A stretch of DNA of 26,068 nucleotides from JBDKJS01 sp039806065 (GTDB taxonomy: Bacteria > Bacteroidota > Bacteroidia > AKYH767-A > 2013-40CM-41-45). Under the pieces are notes generated by a model. That model saw nothing but the letters and a program-made list of their open reading frames with translations. It did no database searches and had not been told where the DNA came from. Numbering within the stretch: the stretch's first letter is position 1; each line of letters opens with the position of its first letter. The stretch covers positions 1 through 26,068 of the forward strand of contig JBDKJS010000051.1 of NCBI GenBank assembly GCA_039806065.1, in the 5' to 3' direction. Below, piece after piece: positions 9,001 to 16,387 of this stretch. Both the position numbers and the translations under genes were made by a program.

Positions 9001-10779
9001 ACCATCCTTCAGGCAATAGGAGGTAGTTTAGAGATGAATGATCAGTGGCATTGGTATGCCGGCACATGCAATAGTAATCCTGTAGGTATAGGACAAACCA
9101 TTAATGTAACACCAAGCAGCAGCACTACTTATTATGTGCGTGCTGAAGGTACTTGCGGAGTTACTACTTGTGTGGAAGATGCAGTTACAGTATTTACAGC
9201 TGCCCCAACCGCTACTGTGCAATCACTCAATGCACCTACCAACATGTGTACTGGAAACACTCAATCTATTGCTGTGCCATTAGTAGCAAATGCAACTTAT
9301 TACAATTGGACAGCTCCCTTGGGATCTTTAATTAATGGGCAGCCTTCACCTATGATCAGCACAGGCAATACTGTTCAATTAACAGCGGGCAATACCATAT
9401 CATCAGGCTACAATGTATGTGTATTTGCTGGCAATGCATGTGGTATCACTACCAATACCCGTTGTGCATTTATTAGAGGCGTAGTATCCATTCCAGGTGC
9501 CATTTCAGGTACTCCTGTGGTATGCTCAAATACCACAAGTGTGTATGAGGTATCACCAGTGGCAGGTGCCGAAGTATATGTTTGGACCTTGCCAGCTCAT
9601 GCCAGTATAATAAGTGGGGCCGGAACCAATCAAATTACAGTATCCTTCGACCATCATTTTAACGGAGGTGTTATAGAAGTGGCAGCAGGATTGAACTGTG
9701 GTTATTTAAGTGGGAATAGAAGTATGCAACTTTCAAATTCTCCTGCAATGCCACTATCCATCACATCGCCTGCTAGAGGCTGCCCAGGAGCTAGTGTAAG
9801 TTTGGCGATAGCCAATGTAAACAATGCATCAGGTTACAATTGGACACTACCCTCAGGAGCCAATATTACCTATGGTTCAGGAACCAATTCCATTGAAGTA
9901 TTATTACCCGCTAATTTCAATGGTGGCACATTCTGCGTAAGCAGCTTAAGCGCTTGTGGAGGTAGCAGTGCCAACAGGTGTAAATCTATGGCCACTGATT
10001 TGCCATTAACTCCAGCAGCTGTATTGGGCCCTAATCAAGGTGTTTGTGGCAGTTTACTAAATTACAGTACCAGTTCTATAGCCGGTGCCACCAATTATCA
10101 GTGGAATGTACCCAATGGGGCAACCATCATTAGCGGAAATGGAACCAGTAGTATAAGTGTACAATATCCAAACAATATAACTACAGGTCAAATAGCTGTC
10201 CGTGCAGGAAATGGCTGCGGTCTTGGAAGCCCTAGAAACTACCTTGTGAGAGGTATTCCTGGAATCCCTGGTAATATAAATGGTCAAAACGCAGTTTGTA
10301 ATGGCGATATACTATCGTACAACATCCCATCTGTAACTGGAGCAAGTAGTTATTTATGGCAAGTACCAGCCGGAAGCAATATTCTTAGTGGGCAAGGAAG
10401 CAATGAGATTATAGTTGAATTTGGCGCCATAAGTGGTAACATTGTGTGCACACCACAAAACTCTTGTGGAAATTCAAACGCACGATCACTTTCAGTAGGT
10501 ATCGGCTGCAGAAGTGGTAAACCACAATCACCAGCAACGCCCTTACTTCAAGCATTTCCTAACCCTGTATTGCAAACATTAAGTTTAAGATTTGGAAGCA
10601 CAGAAAATGATGCTCAACTAAAAATATATGACTTAAATGGCAGCTTGTTGTATGATCGAAAAATAGAAGCAGGTATAGACATGCTAGAAATAGACATGCA
10701 GCAATTTGCTTCGGGAATGTATCAAATCGTATGGATCAACGATGGATATTTGCAACAAACCAGAATTCATAAGATGTAG
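6019..10779 (+). CDS. Giant secreted Ig/PKD-repeat protein with P domain and T9SS sorting tail
   Basis: Probable cell-surface or secreted adhesin-like protein of 1586 residues. The start is the ATG at 6019, which gives a clean signal peptide (MKTIRQLLQSATIAFLILF...AYG). The longest frame begins at 5947 and would bury it. In order: an N-terminal Cys-rich beta domain (about 27-150); one Ig-like domain (about 152-247); three tandem 81-residue Ig-like repeats (about 250-492), each with YQWKR(N/D)GS and GxYTVVIT; a proprotein-convertase P/Homo-B domain (about 533-680, with VTHPYSSDVEIYLIRP and GIWQLKVLDDAGDDLG); several further Ig/PKD-like units; five PKD-like repeats spaced about 85-92 residues (about 1060-1500, with Y-x-W-x-x-P and SGxGTNxIxV). 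The end is a type A sorting domain (about 1510-1586, with FPNP and LKIYDLNG). No protease domain is visible. Ligand unknown. Confidence 0.9.
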   Translation: MKTIRQLLQSATIAFLILFQCLDAYGQCSGGTSAGNITMSGCWQTVSINNGQYRSFTAVSGTTYRFSFCNGGGSSPSNFDTKITILTNSGSFANGYDDDGCGDLIRSELSWTAPSNGTFRVLVSRFTFTNSCNHDGNRTGTMAYKACTAPSITSNPSNLILCNGQSGSFTVNTSCNGSNTFQWQVKVPAGSFTNLSNTGIYSGATTATLSLSSVSNAINGNEYRCVVTNDDCSSTSNSNAATFTLNAGATSVINEGSNLSFCAPIVSTLLTSSTNGSSPTYQWKRNGSNISGATNANYTATQNGTYTVVITGGGCSNESNSSVVTFNPLPTASITQGASVNVCAPTTSTTLNATTNGSSPSYQWKRDGSNISGATNASYSATVNGAYTVVITSNGCNNESSASNVTFSPQPSATLSQGANTQICPPVTTLLITASTNGSSPTYQWKRNGSTISGATNANYTANQNGTYTVVITSGGCSNESSAAGLTFNPQPTGSISLVNSLCINDSTLLSVNAATTAYQTNTTLLNDTIKSIPDNSAIGVSSFINISNAPLSFSSVTGFSVTVIVTHPYSSDVEIYLIRPGGSISNSSNGGRRNTITNGQSVCLVSDAGGSGDNFVNTIFSDAAATLASANSAPFTGTYRPENLFSTLTGNPNGIWQLKVLDDAGDDLGSLQNWSITIDLSNGLSYTWSSTPSGLNSNAASVGYINPTVNTNYTVVITDLINGCTNTYNKNLVVNQLPQFTPSTNGPICELSNNLTLETNFAGSALSYAWTGPNGFNSSQASPVIVNAASNTSGIYSVLVTDQNGCKKSQSTNAVVHPLPNPEVISLGNGNTYCTGGAPFDLTTSQPYSGYLWNNNATTNFISINTGGTFSVVVTDANGCSNNDQIVIDEHPSPTPPIVVPDAGITICTHDANTFTNISFTATNYGATGLFWSNGQSDITTASFDQPMQVYCTITDNNGCTGISNIIDIEARYYSTAATSAVVADSNLCIGNSTILQAIGGSLEMNDQWHWYAGTCNSNPVGIGQTINVTPSSSTTYYVRAEGTCGVTTCVEDAVTVFTAAPTATVQSLNAPTNMCTGNTQSIAVPLVANATYYNWTAPLGSLINGQPSPMISTGNTVQLTAGNTISSGYNVCVFAGNACGITTNTRCAFIRGVVSIPGAISGTPVVCSNTTSVYEVSPVAGAEVYVWTLPAHASIISGAGTNQITVSFDHHFNGGVIEVAAGLNCGYLSGNRSMQLSNSPAMPLSITSPARGCPGASVSLAIANVNNASGYNWTLPSGANITYGSGTNSIEVLLPANFNGGTFCVSSLSACGGSSANRCKSMATDLPLTPAAVLGPNQGVCGSLLNYSTSSIAGATNYQWNVPNGATIISGNGTSSISVQYPNNITTGQIAVRAGNGCGLGSPRNYLVRGIPGIPGNINGQNAVCNGDILSYNIPSVTGASSYLWQVPAGSNILSGQGSNEIIVEFGAISGNIVCTPQNSCGNSNARSLSVGIGCRSGKPQSPATPLLQAFPNPVLQTLSLRFGSTENDAQLKIYDLNGSLLYDRKIEAGIDMLEIDMQQFASGMYQIVWINDGYLQQTRIHKM
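6766..7494 (+). repeat. Three tandem 243-bp coding repeats
   Basis: Three in-frame copies of an 81-codon Ig-like unit. The equivalent Tyr codons are at 6859, 7102 and 7345, exactly 243 bases apart. Copies 1 and 3 are nearly identical in DNA around 6859-6919 and 7345-7405, while copy 2 differs at many codons. Confidence 0.9.
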
Positions 10780-10798
10780 CCATCTGCTAATTGAAATT

Positions 10799-10833
10799 AA
10801 AAAAGAGCGCCATTAATTGGCGCTCTTTTTTTT
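10799..10833 (+). terminator. Intrinsic terminator after the giant secreted gene
   Basis: The stem GAGCGCCA/TGGCGCTC with a 5-base loop (10805-10825) is flanked by an A run before and eight T after. The A/T flanks extend the pairing, so it could work in both directions. It lies 20 bases past the stop and separates this gene from the GH3 operon. Confidence 0.93.
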
Positions 10834-10844
10834 AAAATTTAGCA

Positions 10845-10876
10845 TTTGTAGTAAATGGAGATTAAAATTACATTTG
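10845..10876 (+). promoter_or_regulatory. Promoter of the GH3 operon
   Basis: TTTG at 10845-10848, 20 bases, then TACATTTG at 10869-10876. This fits the Bacteroidota -33/-7 pattern TTTG-N19/20-TAnnTTTG on both boxes. It is the best promoter match in the window. The -7 box ends only 7 bases before the ATG at 10884, so the transcript would have almost no leader. Confidence 0.6.
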
Positions 10877-10883
10877 CCGGAGT

Positions 10884-12407
10884 ATGGTATATGGCGCATT
10901 AATAAAAAAAGGACTTGAACTCAGTACGCGTGTGCCGCGCATGCAATATTCGCCCATACAATTGCAGCGGAAGGAGTTAAAAAAATTATTACTAAAGGCA
11001 TCAGCTACTCAGTTTGGAAGACATTACCAATTCAATGACATATTGAATGCTAGAAGTTTTATGTATGCATTTCGGGATTCGATACCCATGTTTAATTACA
11101 ACAGCATGTACGAATCATGGTGGCGCAAGTGCCAAGAGGAGCAAGAGGATGTATGCTGGCCGGGTAAAGTAAAATACTTTGCCTTGAGTAGTGGCACATC
11201 AGACAGTGCTAGTAAGCATATTCCTGTAACACATGATATGGTAAAATCCTTAAAGCGTGCCAGCATCAAACAAATATTGACATTGAGTAAGTATAATTTT
11301 CCTGCAAGCTTTTTCGAAAAAGGGATTTTATGGCTTGGCGGCAGTACAGATTTGAAAAAGCATGGAGGATACTACGAAGGAGATGTGAGTGGTATATCAG
11401 CAAAAAGAGTTCCAATATGGTTTAGAAAATTTTATAAACCAGGAAAAAAAATATCTAAGCAGCATGACTGGAATGCGAAGTTGGAACAGATGACCTTGGA
11501 AGCCAAAAACTGGGACATAGGAATCATTACGGGTGTACCAGCTTGGGTACAGCTCTTGATAGAACGAGTAATGGACTACTATCAATTAAAGAGTATTCAT
11601 GAAATATGGCCTAACCTTCAAGTATATGTGCATGGGGGCGTCAGTTTCGAGCCCTATAAAAAGAGCTTTGAAAAATTTTTTTCAAAACCCATTTCATATA
11701 TCGAATTATATCCAGCCTCAGAGGGGTTCATAGCCTTTCAAGCCGAGCCCGGAGTAAATCACATGAAACTGGTACTCGACAATGGAATGTTTTTTGAATT
11801 TGTTCCCTTTGATGAAAATAATTTTGACGATAATGGTGAGTTAAGGCCAGGGGCACAAAGTTGTTTCATTAATGAAGTAGAAGAAGGAAAGGATTACGCC
11901 ATTTTACTTTCAACATGTGCAGGAGCTTGGCGCTATTTGATAGGCGATACCATAAAATTTGTGAATAAAGACCAAGCCACGATTGTCATCAGCGGTAGAA
12001 CGAAACATTACCTCAGTCTTACCGGGGAACATCTTTCAGTAGACAACATGAATAAAGCTATAGAAAAAGTTTGCCAACAGTGGAATATAGCTATTGGCGA
12101 ATTTGCTGTGGCAGGTATTCCTCATGAAGGTCACTTTGCACACCAATGGTATATAGGCACACACCATAGAGTGAACATTGCTAAGATAAAAGAATCGCTC
12201 GATGAATATTTAAAATCATTGAATGATGACTATGCCGTGGAACGTGTATCGGCCCTTAAAGAAGTATTTGTAGAAGTATTACCTCCAGAGCTTTTTTATA
12301 AGTTTTTAGAACATAAAGGCAAATCTGGCGGACAGCATAAATTTCCACGAGTATTAAAGGCTGCCTTGCTCAAAGAGTGGAAAGAGTTTTTACTGAAACA
12401 ACAGTGA
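10884..12407 (+). CDS. GH3-family acyl-acid amido synthetase homologue
   Basis: Cytoplasmic protein of 507 residues in the GH3 (auxin-responsive promoter) family of the ANL adenylating superfamily. Plant members adenylate a carboxylic acid and join it to an amino acid; the substrates of bacterial members are largely unknown. Visible motifs are the ATP-binding loop YFALSSGTSD (98-107) followed by KHIPVT, a second motif YPASEGF (276-282), and CAGAWRYLIGDTIKF with Asp355. The C-terminal domain includes RTKHYLSLTGEHLS. The length is normal for bacterial GH3. The start at 10884 aligns the N-terminus (LLLKASATQFGRHY) with the family. It heads an operon and is followed after 7 bases by a LysE-type exporter. 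Family assignment is firm; the reaction is not known. Confidence 0.9.
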   Translation: MVYGALIKKGLELSTRVPRMQYSPIQLQRKELKKLLLKASATQFGRHYQFNDILNARSFMYAFRDSIPMFNYNSMYESWWRKCQEEQEDVCWPGKVKYFALSSGTSDSASKHIPVTHDMVKSLKRASIKQILTLSKYNFPASFFEKGILWLGGSTDLKKHGGYYEGDVSGISAKRVPIWFRKFYKPGKKISKQHDWNAKLEQMTLEAKNWDIGIITGVPAWVQLLIERVMDYYQLKSIHEIWPNLQVYVHGGVSFEPYKKSFEKFFSKPISYIELYPASEGFIAFQAEPGVNHMKLVLDNGMFFEFVPFDENNFDDNGELRPGAQSCFINEVEEGKDYAILLSTCAGAWRYLIGDTIKFVNKDQATIVISGRTKHYLSLTGEHLSVDNMNKAIEKVCQQWNIAIGEFAVAGIPHEGHFAHQWYIGTHHRVNIAKIKESLDEYLKSLNDDYAVERVSALKEVFVEVLPPELFYKFLEHKGKSGGQHKFPRVLKAALLKEWKEFLLKQQ

Positions 12408-12414
12408 TTAAGCC

Positions 12415-13053
12415 ATGCTATCATCAATTTACAATGGGTTAATCTTTGGATTGTTGTTGGCCATAATGATTGGTCCAGTTTTTTTTGCTTTGATCCAATT
12501 GTCACTTAAAGATAATTTTAATAAAGCCATAGCATTTGCACTGGGGGTAGCTATTTGTGATGCCATGTACATACTGTTCATCACTTTTGCAGCCAAACTA
12601 ATAAGCTTAGAACCAAGCACCAAGGCCCATTATACTTTTTATGCAAGTCTGTTAGGTGGTGGCGTCTTGATTCTGTTTGGTTTGTTTTATTTAAAAGGTA
12701 AAGGAAAACATCAAACGGAACAAGTAGTTTCAGAAAAGAGCACACTTCAATATTTTACTAGGGGGTTTTTATTAAACTTTATTAATCCTGCAGTATTTTT
12801 TTTCTGGTTGGGCGCCATCGGATTTCAACAAACCAAATCCAACGCCACTCCCCTTAACAACACCTTATTTTTTACCACTACACTATTGGTCGTTTTCGGC
12901 ACAGATGTGCTAAAGGCCAAATTAGCTGGTGTGATAAGTAAATATTTAAAACCTGAAGTGCTATTGAAAGTAAACAGAACAGTAGGCATAATTTTATGTA
13001 TTTTCGGCATTAGAATTATTTACCAAGCAATACAAGTTTATTATGCAACATGA
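12415..13053 (+). CDS. LysE-family translocator
   Basis: Inner-membrane exporter of 212 residues in the LysE/RhtB family, which exports amino acids and related small molecules. About six hydrophobic segments are visible. The N-terminal FGLLLAIMIGPVFFALI contains the family's conserved G-x-x-x-GP region, followed by KAIAFALGVAICDAMY. The central FLLNFINPAVFFFWLG matches the conserved NPKAxxF-type motif. A charged, Lys-rich loop separates the halves. It starts 7 bases after the GH3 stop, so the two are almost certainly translated together. The substrate is unknown; export of a GH3 product is one possibility. It overlaps the next gene by 11 bases. Confidence 0.9.
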   Translation: MLSSIYNGLIFGLLLAIMIGPVFFALIQLSLKDNFNKAIAFALGVAICDAMYILFITFAAKLISLEPSTKAHYTFYASLLGGGVLILFGLFYLKGKGKHQTEQVVSEKSTLQYFTRGFLLNFINPAVFFFWLGAIGFQQTKSNATPLNNTLFFTTTLLVVFGTDVLKAKLAGVISKYLKPEVLLKVNRTVGIILCIFGIRIIYQAIQVYYAT

Positions 13054-13945
13054 TTTCTCATCACTTAAAATAGTACATCAAAATACGGCTATCAGTAATG
13101 AAGCAGTTGAAGAAGTGCTCATTGATGAAAACCCCTCTGCATGTAAATTAATAATTGAAATAGGAAAAAACCATATTGGCTATTTGGTGGCCAACAGTGA
13201 TACTACTGAAATATTCGCATTAGCTTTTTACCCTTTATCATCAAGCGAATCATTATCGTCCTTTTACCAACAAATAGATAATCATTTGGGTTCCTTTTCT
13301 ATTGCCAGATATAAGACGCTTTGGCACAATCCGACTATAGTGATCAATGATGCTAAATTTTGTATTGTTCCAAAAGCATTGTTCAATGAACAGCACCCTG
13401 AGCATTATTTCAATCAAATTTTTAGCAATGAAAATTTGTCAAATTTATTTTTTTATAAATCCATTGATCATGATGCAGTGTTACTCCATGCCATTGACAA
13501 CCGTCTAAATGCAATCATTAGCAGACATGCTCCCCAAGCGCAATGGCAACATGTTCAGGAATCTTTAATTAATTTTACTACCCGACACTATGGTAAGAGC
13601 TATCCTAAATTTATAGCACTTGATATAAAGGGCAATCTGTTACAAGTAATTGGCTATGGAAATGGATCTTTGCTATTTGCCAATTCGTTTACCGTTCAAG
13701 GAGCAGAAGATATAGCATACTATACCCTTCATGCTTATGAACACTTACAATATGAAGCACATCAAGTACCCTTGATCGTTAGTGGAAATATAACGGAAGG
13801 TGATGCAACATTTAAACTGCTGCATAAATACATAAAAGATATCTATACACTAAAGCCAGGCATTAAGGCCAGTGCAACCATAACAGGCATCATGAACGAT
13901 TGCGCTTTCACCACATTAATAGCCACACTCCATTGCGAATTATAA
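13043..13945 (+). CDS. DUF3822-family protein
   Basis: Protein of 300 residues resembling the Bacteroidota family DUF3822, commonly found next to rsmD and coaD as here. Function unknown. There is no signal peptide or membrane segment, so it is probably cytoplasmic. Features seen: KLIIEIGKNHIGYLV near the N-terminus, KFCIVPKALFNEQ in the middle, KFIALDIKGNLLQVIGYGNG after it, and YYTLHAYEHLQYEAHQVPLIVSGNI towards the end. The two halves, each with a beta-rich segment, could suggest an actin/ribonuclease-H-like fold, but that is a guess. It overlaps LysE by 11 bases and rsmD by 13, so it is embedded in the operon. Confidence 0.75.
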   Translation: MQHDFSSLKIVHQNTAISNEAVEEVLIDENPSACKLIIEIGKNHIGYLVANSDTTEIFALAFYPLSSSESLSSFYQQIDNHLGSFSIARYKTLWHNPTIVINDAKFCIVPKALFNEQHPEHYFNQIFSNENLSNLFFYKSIDHDAVLLHAIDNRLNAIISRHAPQAQWQHVQESLINFTTRHYGKSYPKFIALDIKGNLLQVIGYGNGSLLFANSFTVQGAEDIAYYTLHAYEHLQYEAHQVPLIVSGNITEGDATFKLLHKYIKDIYTLKPGIKASATITGIMNDCAFTTLIATLHCEL

Positions 13946-14499
13946 GTGGCCAATACAAAGGGAAAAACATTACAGCACCTAGCGGGTTGCCCGTAAGGCC
14001 CACTACTGACTTTGCTAAAACCGGCCTGTTTAACATCTTACAACACCGTATAGATTTTCCATACTGTTCAGTACTTGATTTATGTAGTGGCACCGGAAAT
14101 ATCAGCTATGAATTTGCTTCACGAGGCGCAGCCAGTATTACATGTGTGGAACAAAATGGAAAATGCTGTCAATTTATAAGAAGCACCATGCAAATGCTCA
14201 ATTACAAACCTGTGCAATTACTTTGTATGGAAGTAACACGTGCGTTGCGTACGCTTACTACAAGTTTTGATATCATCTTTGCCGATCCTCCATTTGATAG
14301 TGACCTTATAGTAACATTACCAGAGCTCATACTTACAAGCGGCAAGCTCAATACAGGAGGAACATTCATATTAGAACATCGATCAAATCATCCATTTACG
14401 GGCAAAGTAAAACCAAATGAAACAAGGGTATATGGCAATTGTGCATTCAGTTTTTTTGAACAGAATAATTTTATCTTTGCCCTTGATGGCAATAACTAA
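13933..14499 (+). CDS. rsmD: 16S rRNA (guanine966-N2)-methyltransferase RsmD
   Basis: SAM-dependent methyltransferase of 188 residues that modifies G966 of 16S rRNA during 30S assembly. Numbering from the TTG at 13933: RPTTDFAKTGLFNIL (22-36), SAM motif I DLCSGTG (49-55), and catalytic motif DPPF (118-121). No ATG exists in frame near the start. The frame offers TTG at 13900 and TTG at 13933. The second gives (M)RIISGQYKG, exactly the family's usual N-terminus, and a shorter overlap (13 bases) with the preceding gene. The extra 11 residues of the longer form have no family counterpart. It is followed 19 bases later by coaD. Confidence 0.93.
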   Translation: MRIISGQYKGKNITAPSGLPVRPTTDFAKTGLFNILQHRIDFPYCSVLDLCSGTGNISYEFASRGAASITCVEQNGKCCQFIRSTMQMLNYKPVQLLCMEVTRALRTLTTSFDIIFADPPFDSDLIVTLPELILTSGKLNTGGTFILEHRSNHPFTGKVKPNETRVYGNCAFSFFEQNNFIFALDGNN

Positions 14500-14518
14500 A
14501 AACCATTAAGCAAAACAC

Positions 14519-14980
14519 ATGAAAAAAATAGCCGTATTCCCGGGATCATTTGATCCTATAACCAAAGGGCACGAAAGTATGGTGTTGCGATCGTTGGATT
14601 TATTTGATGAAATAATTATAGCAATAGGCTTCAACTCAGGTAAAAATTATTTTTATTCGCAGGACAGGAGAGAGGCATTTATCAAACAAACCTTTGAAGG
14701 AATTTCTAAAGTAAAGGTGGAAAAATATAGTGGCCTAACAGTAAATTTTTGTAAAGAAGTGAATGCAAAATATATCCTACGGGGGCTTCGCACCTCTGCC
14801 GATTTTGAATTTGAAAGGGGAATAGCACAAATGAATCGCGAATTGAATCATGGTATCGAAACAGTATTTATAGTTTCAGATCCAGCGCTGTCTCATATTA
14901 GTTCTACCATCGTTAGGGATATATTATTATATCAGGGAGATGTAACAGCATTTGTGCCAAGTCGTATCAAAGTAAATTAA
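14519..14980 (+). CDS. coaD: Phosphopantetheine adenylyltransferase
   Basis: Transfers AMP from ATP to 4'-phosphopantetheine, the penultimate step of coenzyme A synthesis. It has 153 residues, a usual length. The nucleotidyltransferase signature GSFDPITKGH (9-18, with TxGH at 15-18), RGLRT (88-92) and the second ATP motif ISSTIVRD (127-134) are all intact. It follows rsmD, a common pairing. The last base of its TAA is the first base of the next ATG. Confidence 0.97.
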   Translation: MKKIAVFPGSFDPITKGHESMVLRSLDLFDEIIIAIGFNSGKNYFYSQDRREAFIKQTFEGISKVKVEKYSGLTVNFCKEVNAKYILRGLRTSADFEFERGIAQMNRELNHGIETVFIVSDPALSHISSTIVRDILLYQGDVTAFVPSRIKVN

Positions 14981-15756
14981 TGAAATCATATTTTCAGGTA
15001 TTACTCTTTTGTAGCTTATCGATAGCCGCCTTGGGCCAATCGCCCATAATTTTTTGTGATACCATTGGCCCCAGTGGCAGTGCAGTGAATGAAGGCAATA
15101 CTTGGCAAATGGACGAAGAAGGAGGTGATTTGATGATGCTACTTAAAGAAAACCTAATTGAGAAGCAAATTGTTAATTTCAATATTTTCAGATTAGAGAG
15201 AGGTATCTATCGTCTGTTTGACACACAACAAGCCACCACCCAAAACAATGTTACAAGCATAACCTACAAATTTAAACTCCATGGTGATTATAGAGTAGAT
15301 GCAGTATTAAACAACGCGTTGAAAGGACGTGGATTTCTTACGCTATTGCCAGCATCAACAACAAATGATAGTAGCTACACGCTAAGTGCCGATACCATAA
15401 TTACAGATCGAACACCGAAAAACTATTATAAAGCCTCATCAGCCTACACCACAGATGGCGTTCTTGAAAATGGAGGACGAGAAAAAAAAGAATTTAGATT
15501 AGCAACTTGTGGTGGCGAAATATATGTATATATAGACAATTACAAAAAACTTAAAACCACTACTGTTACATTAGAGCTTTGGAAAAAAGAAGGCAGTGAA
15601 TACAAGCAGCCAATACAAACCGAATCATACGCTATAGAACCGGATTGGGAGATTACATATTTTAAAATTAAAGTAGAAAGCAAGGGTGATTATAAAGTGA
15701 GTCTATTTAACACGGGCAACCAACTCATCAACAACGCCTATTTTAGTTTGAAGTAA
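14980..15756 (+). CDS. Secreted protein of unknown function
   Basis: I do not recognise this protein. It has 258 residues with a signal peptide (MKSYFQVLLFCSLSIAALGQ), so it is exported to the periplasm or beyond. No lipobox or T9SS sorting domain is present. The mature part looks beta-rich. The segment YKFKLHGDYRVDAVLNNA near the middle and FKIKVESKGDYKVSLFNTG at the end resemble each other, suggesting two related beta-sandwich halves. Its ATG overlaps the coaD stop by one base (TAATG), implying coupled translation, though a link to CoA synthesis is doubtful. Its 3' end overlaps the convergent Nudix gene by 14 bases. Confidence 0.75.
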   Translation: MKSYFQVLLFCSLSIAALGQSPIIFCDTIGPSGSAVNEGNTWQMDEEGGDLMMLLKENLIEKQIVNFNIFRLERGIYRLFDTQQATTQNNVTSITYKFKLHGDYRVDAVLNNALKGRGFLTLLPASTTNDSSYTLSADTIITDRTPKNYYKASSAYTTDGVLENGGREKKEFRLATCGGEIYVYIDNYKKLKTTTVTLELWKKEGSEYKQPIQTESYAIEPDWEITYFKIKVESKGDYKVSLFNTGNQLINNAYFSLK

Positions 15757-16357
15757 ATTTTTTTATTACCAGCATTATATTTCCATAGGAATTGGATTCA
15801 AATCTATTGAGTGCGGTTGGTATATCTACCCATTCGGCAAGAGCAATATCTTCTTCTGTTTGCGGTGTGGGCACAATTCTTGATTGGGTAGTCATAGCAA
15901 ACCAATGGGTAACTTTAAATACTAATGTATTACCTAATATATAACAATGATAGGTGTCCATTAATGGATGCTTGATGGTCAGTTCCTGAATGCCACACTC
16001 CTCGCGCACTTCGCGTATGGCTGCTAGTTCTATTTTTTCATGATCTTCCACTTTACCTTTTGGCAGATCCCATTTCCCTAACCTTTTTATCATTAGCATC
16101 TGGTCACGATCATTGATCACTAAACCACCAGCGGCAGCAATTACCTTAAAATTATTATTGAAATCATCCCAGCATTTTTTAAAATCTCCAAGTGGGAGGT
16201 TAAAACGCGTTATACCTCCCTTATTCAAATTGTTAAAAACGGCAATAGGATTGCTTAGCAGTGCCTGCAAATCGAAAATGGGTTTGGGAGTAATGGCGCT
16301 CTCACAAAAATGGATAGCTACTTTACCTAAAAAAATTATTGGGTTATCAATAAGCAT
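15743..16357 (-). CDS. Nudix hydrolase
   Basis: Cytoplasmic hydrolase of 204 residues; Nudix enzymes cleave nucleoside diphosphates linked to another group. The Nudix box GKVEDHEKIELAAIREVREE (from residue 101) fits Gx5Ex7REUxEExGU completely, so it should be active. The substrate cannot be read from the sequence. About 85 residues precede the core (FNLPLGDFKKCWDDF...). They are typical of the Bacteroidota Nudix proteins found beside pyrE. The longest frame starts with TTG at 16408 inside pyrE; the ATG at 16357 is preferred, leaving a 30-base divergent gap to pyrE. Confidence 0.9.
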   Translation of the reverse strand: MLIDNPIIFLGKVAIHFCESAITPKPIFDLQALLSNPIAVFNNLNKGGITRFNLPLGDFKKCWDDFNNNFKVIAAAGGLVINDRDQMLMIKRLGKWDLPKGKVEDHEKIELAAIREVREECGIQELTIKHPLMDTYHCYILGNTLVFKVTHWFAMTTQSRIVPTPQTEEDIALAEWVDIPTALNRFESNSYGNIMLVIKKFTSN

Positions 16358-16365
16358 TAAAAGTT

Positions 16366-16373
16366 TATCTTTG
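16366..16373 (+). promoter_or_regulatory. -7 box for pyrE
   Basis: TATCTTTG matches TAnnTTTG exactly. It ends 5 bases before the ATG at 16379 and 14 before the ATG at 16388, in the short gap between the divergent Nudix and pyrE genes. No clear -33 TTTG at the expected spacing. Confidence 0.45.
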
Positions 16374-16387
16374 TAATTATGGAAGTA

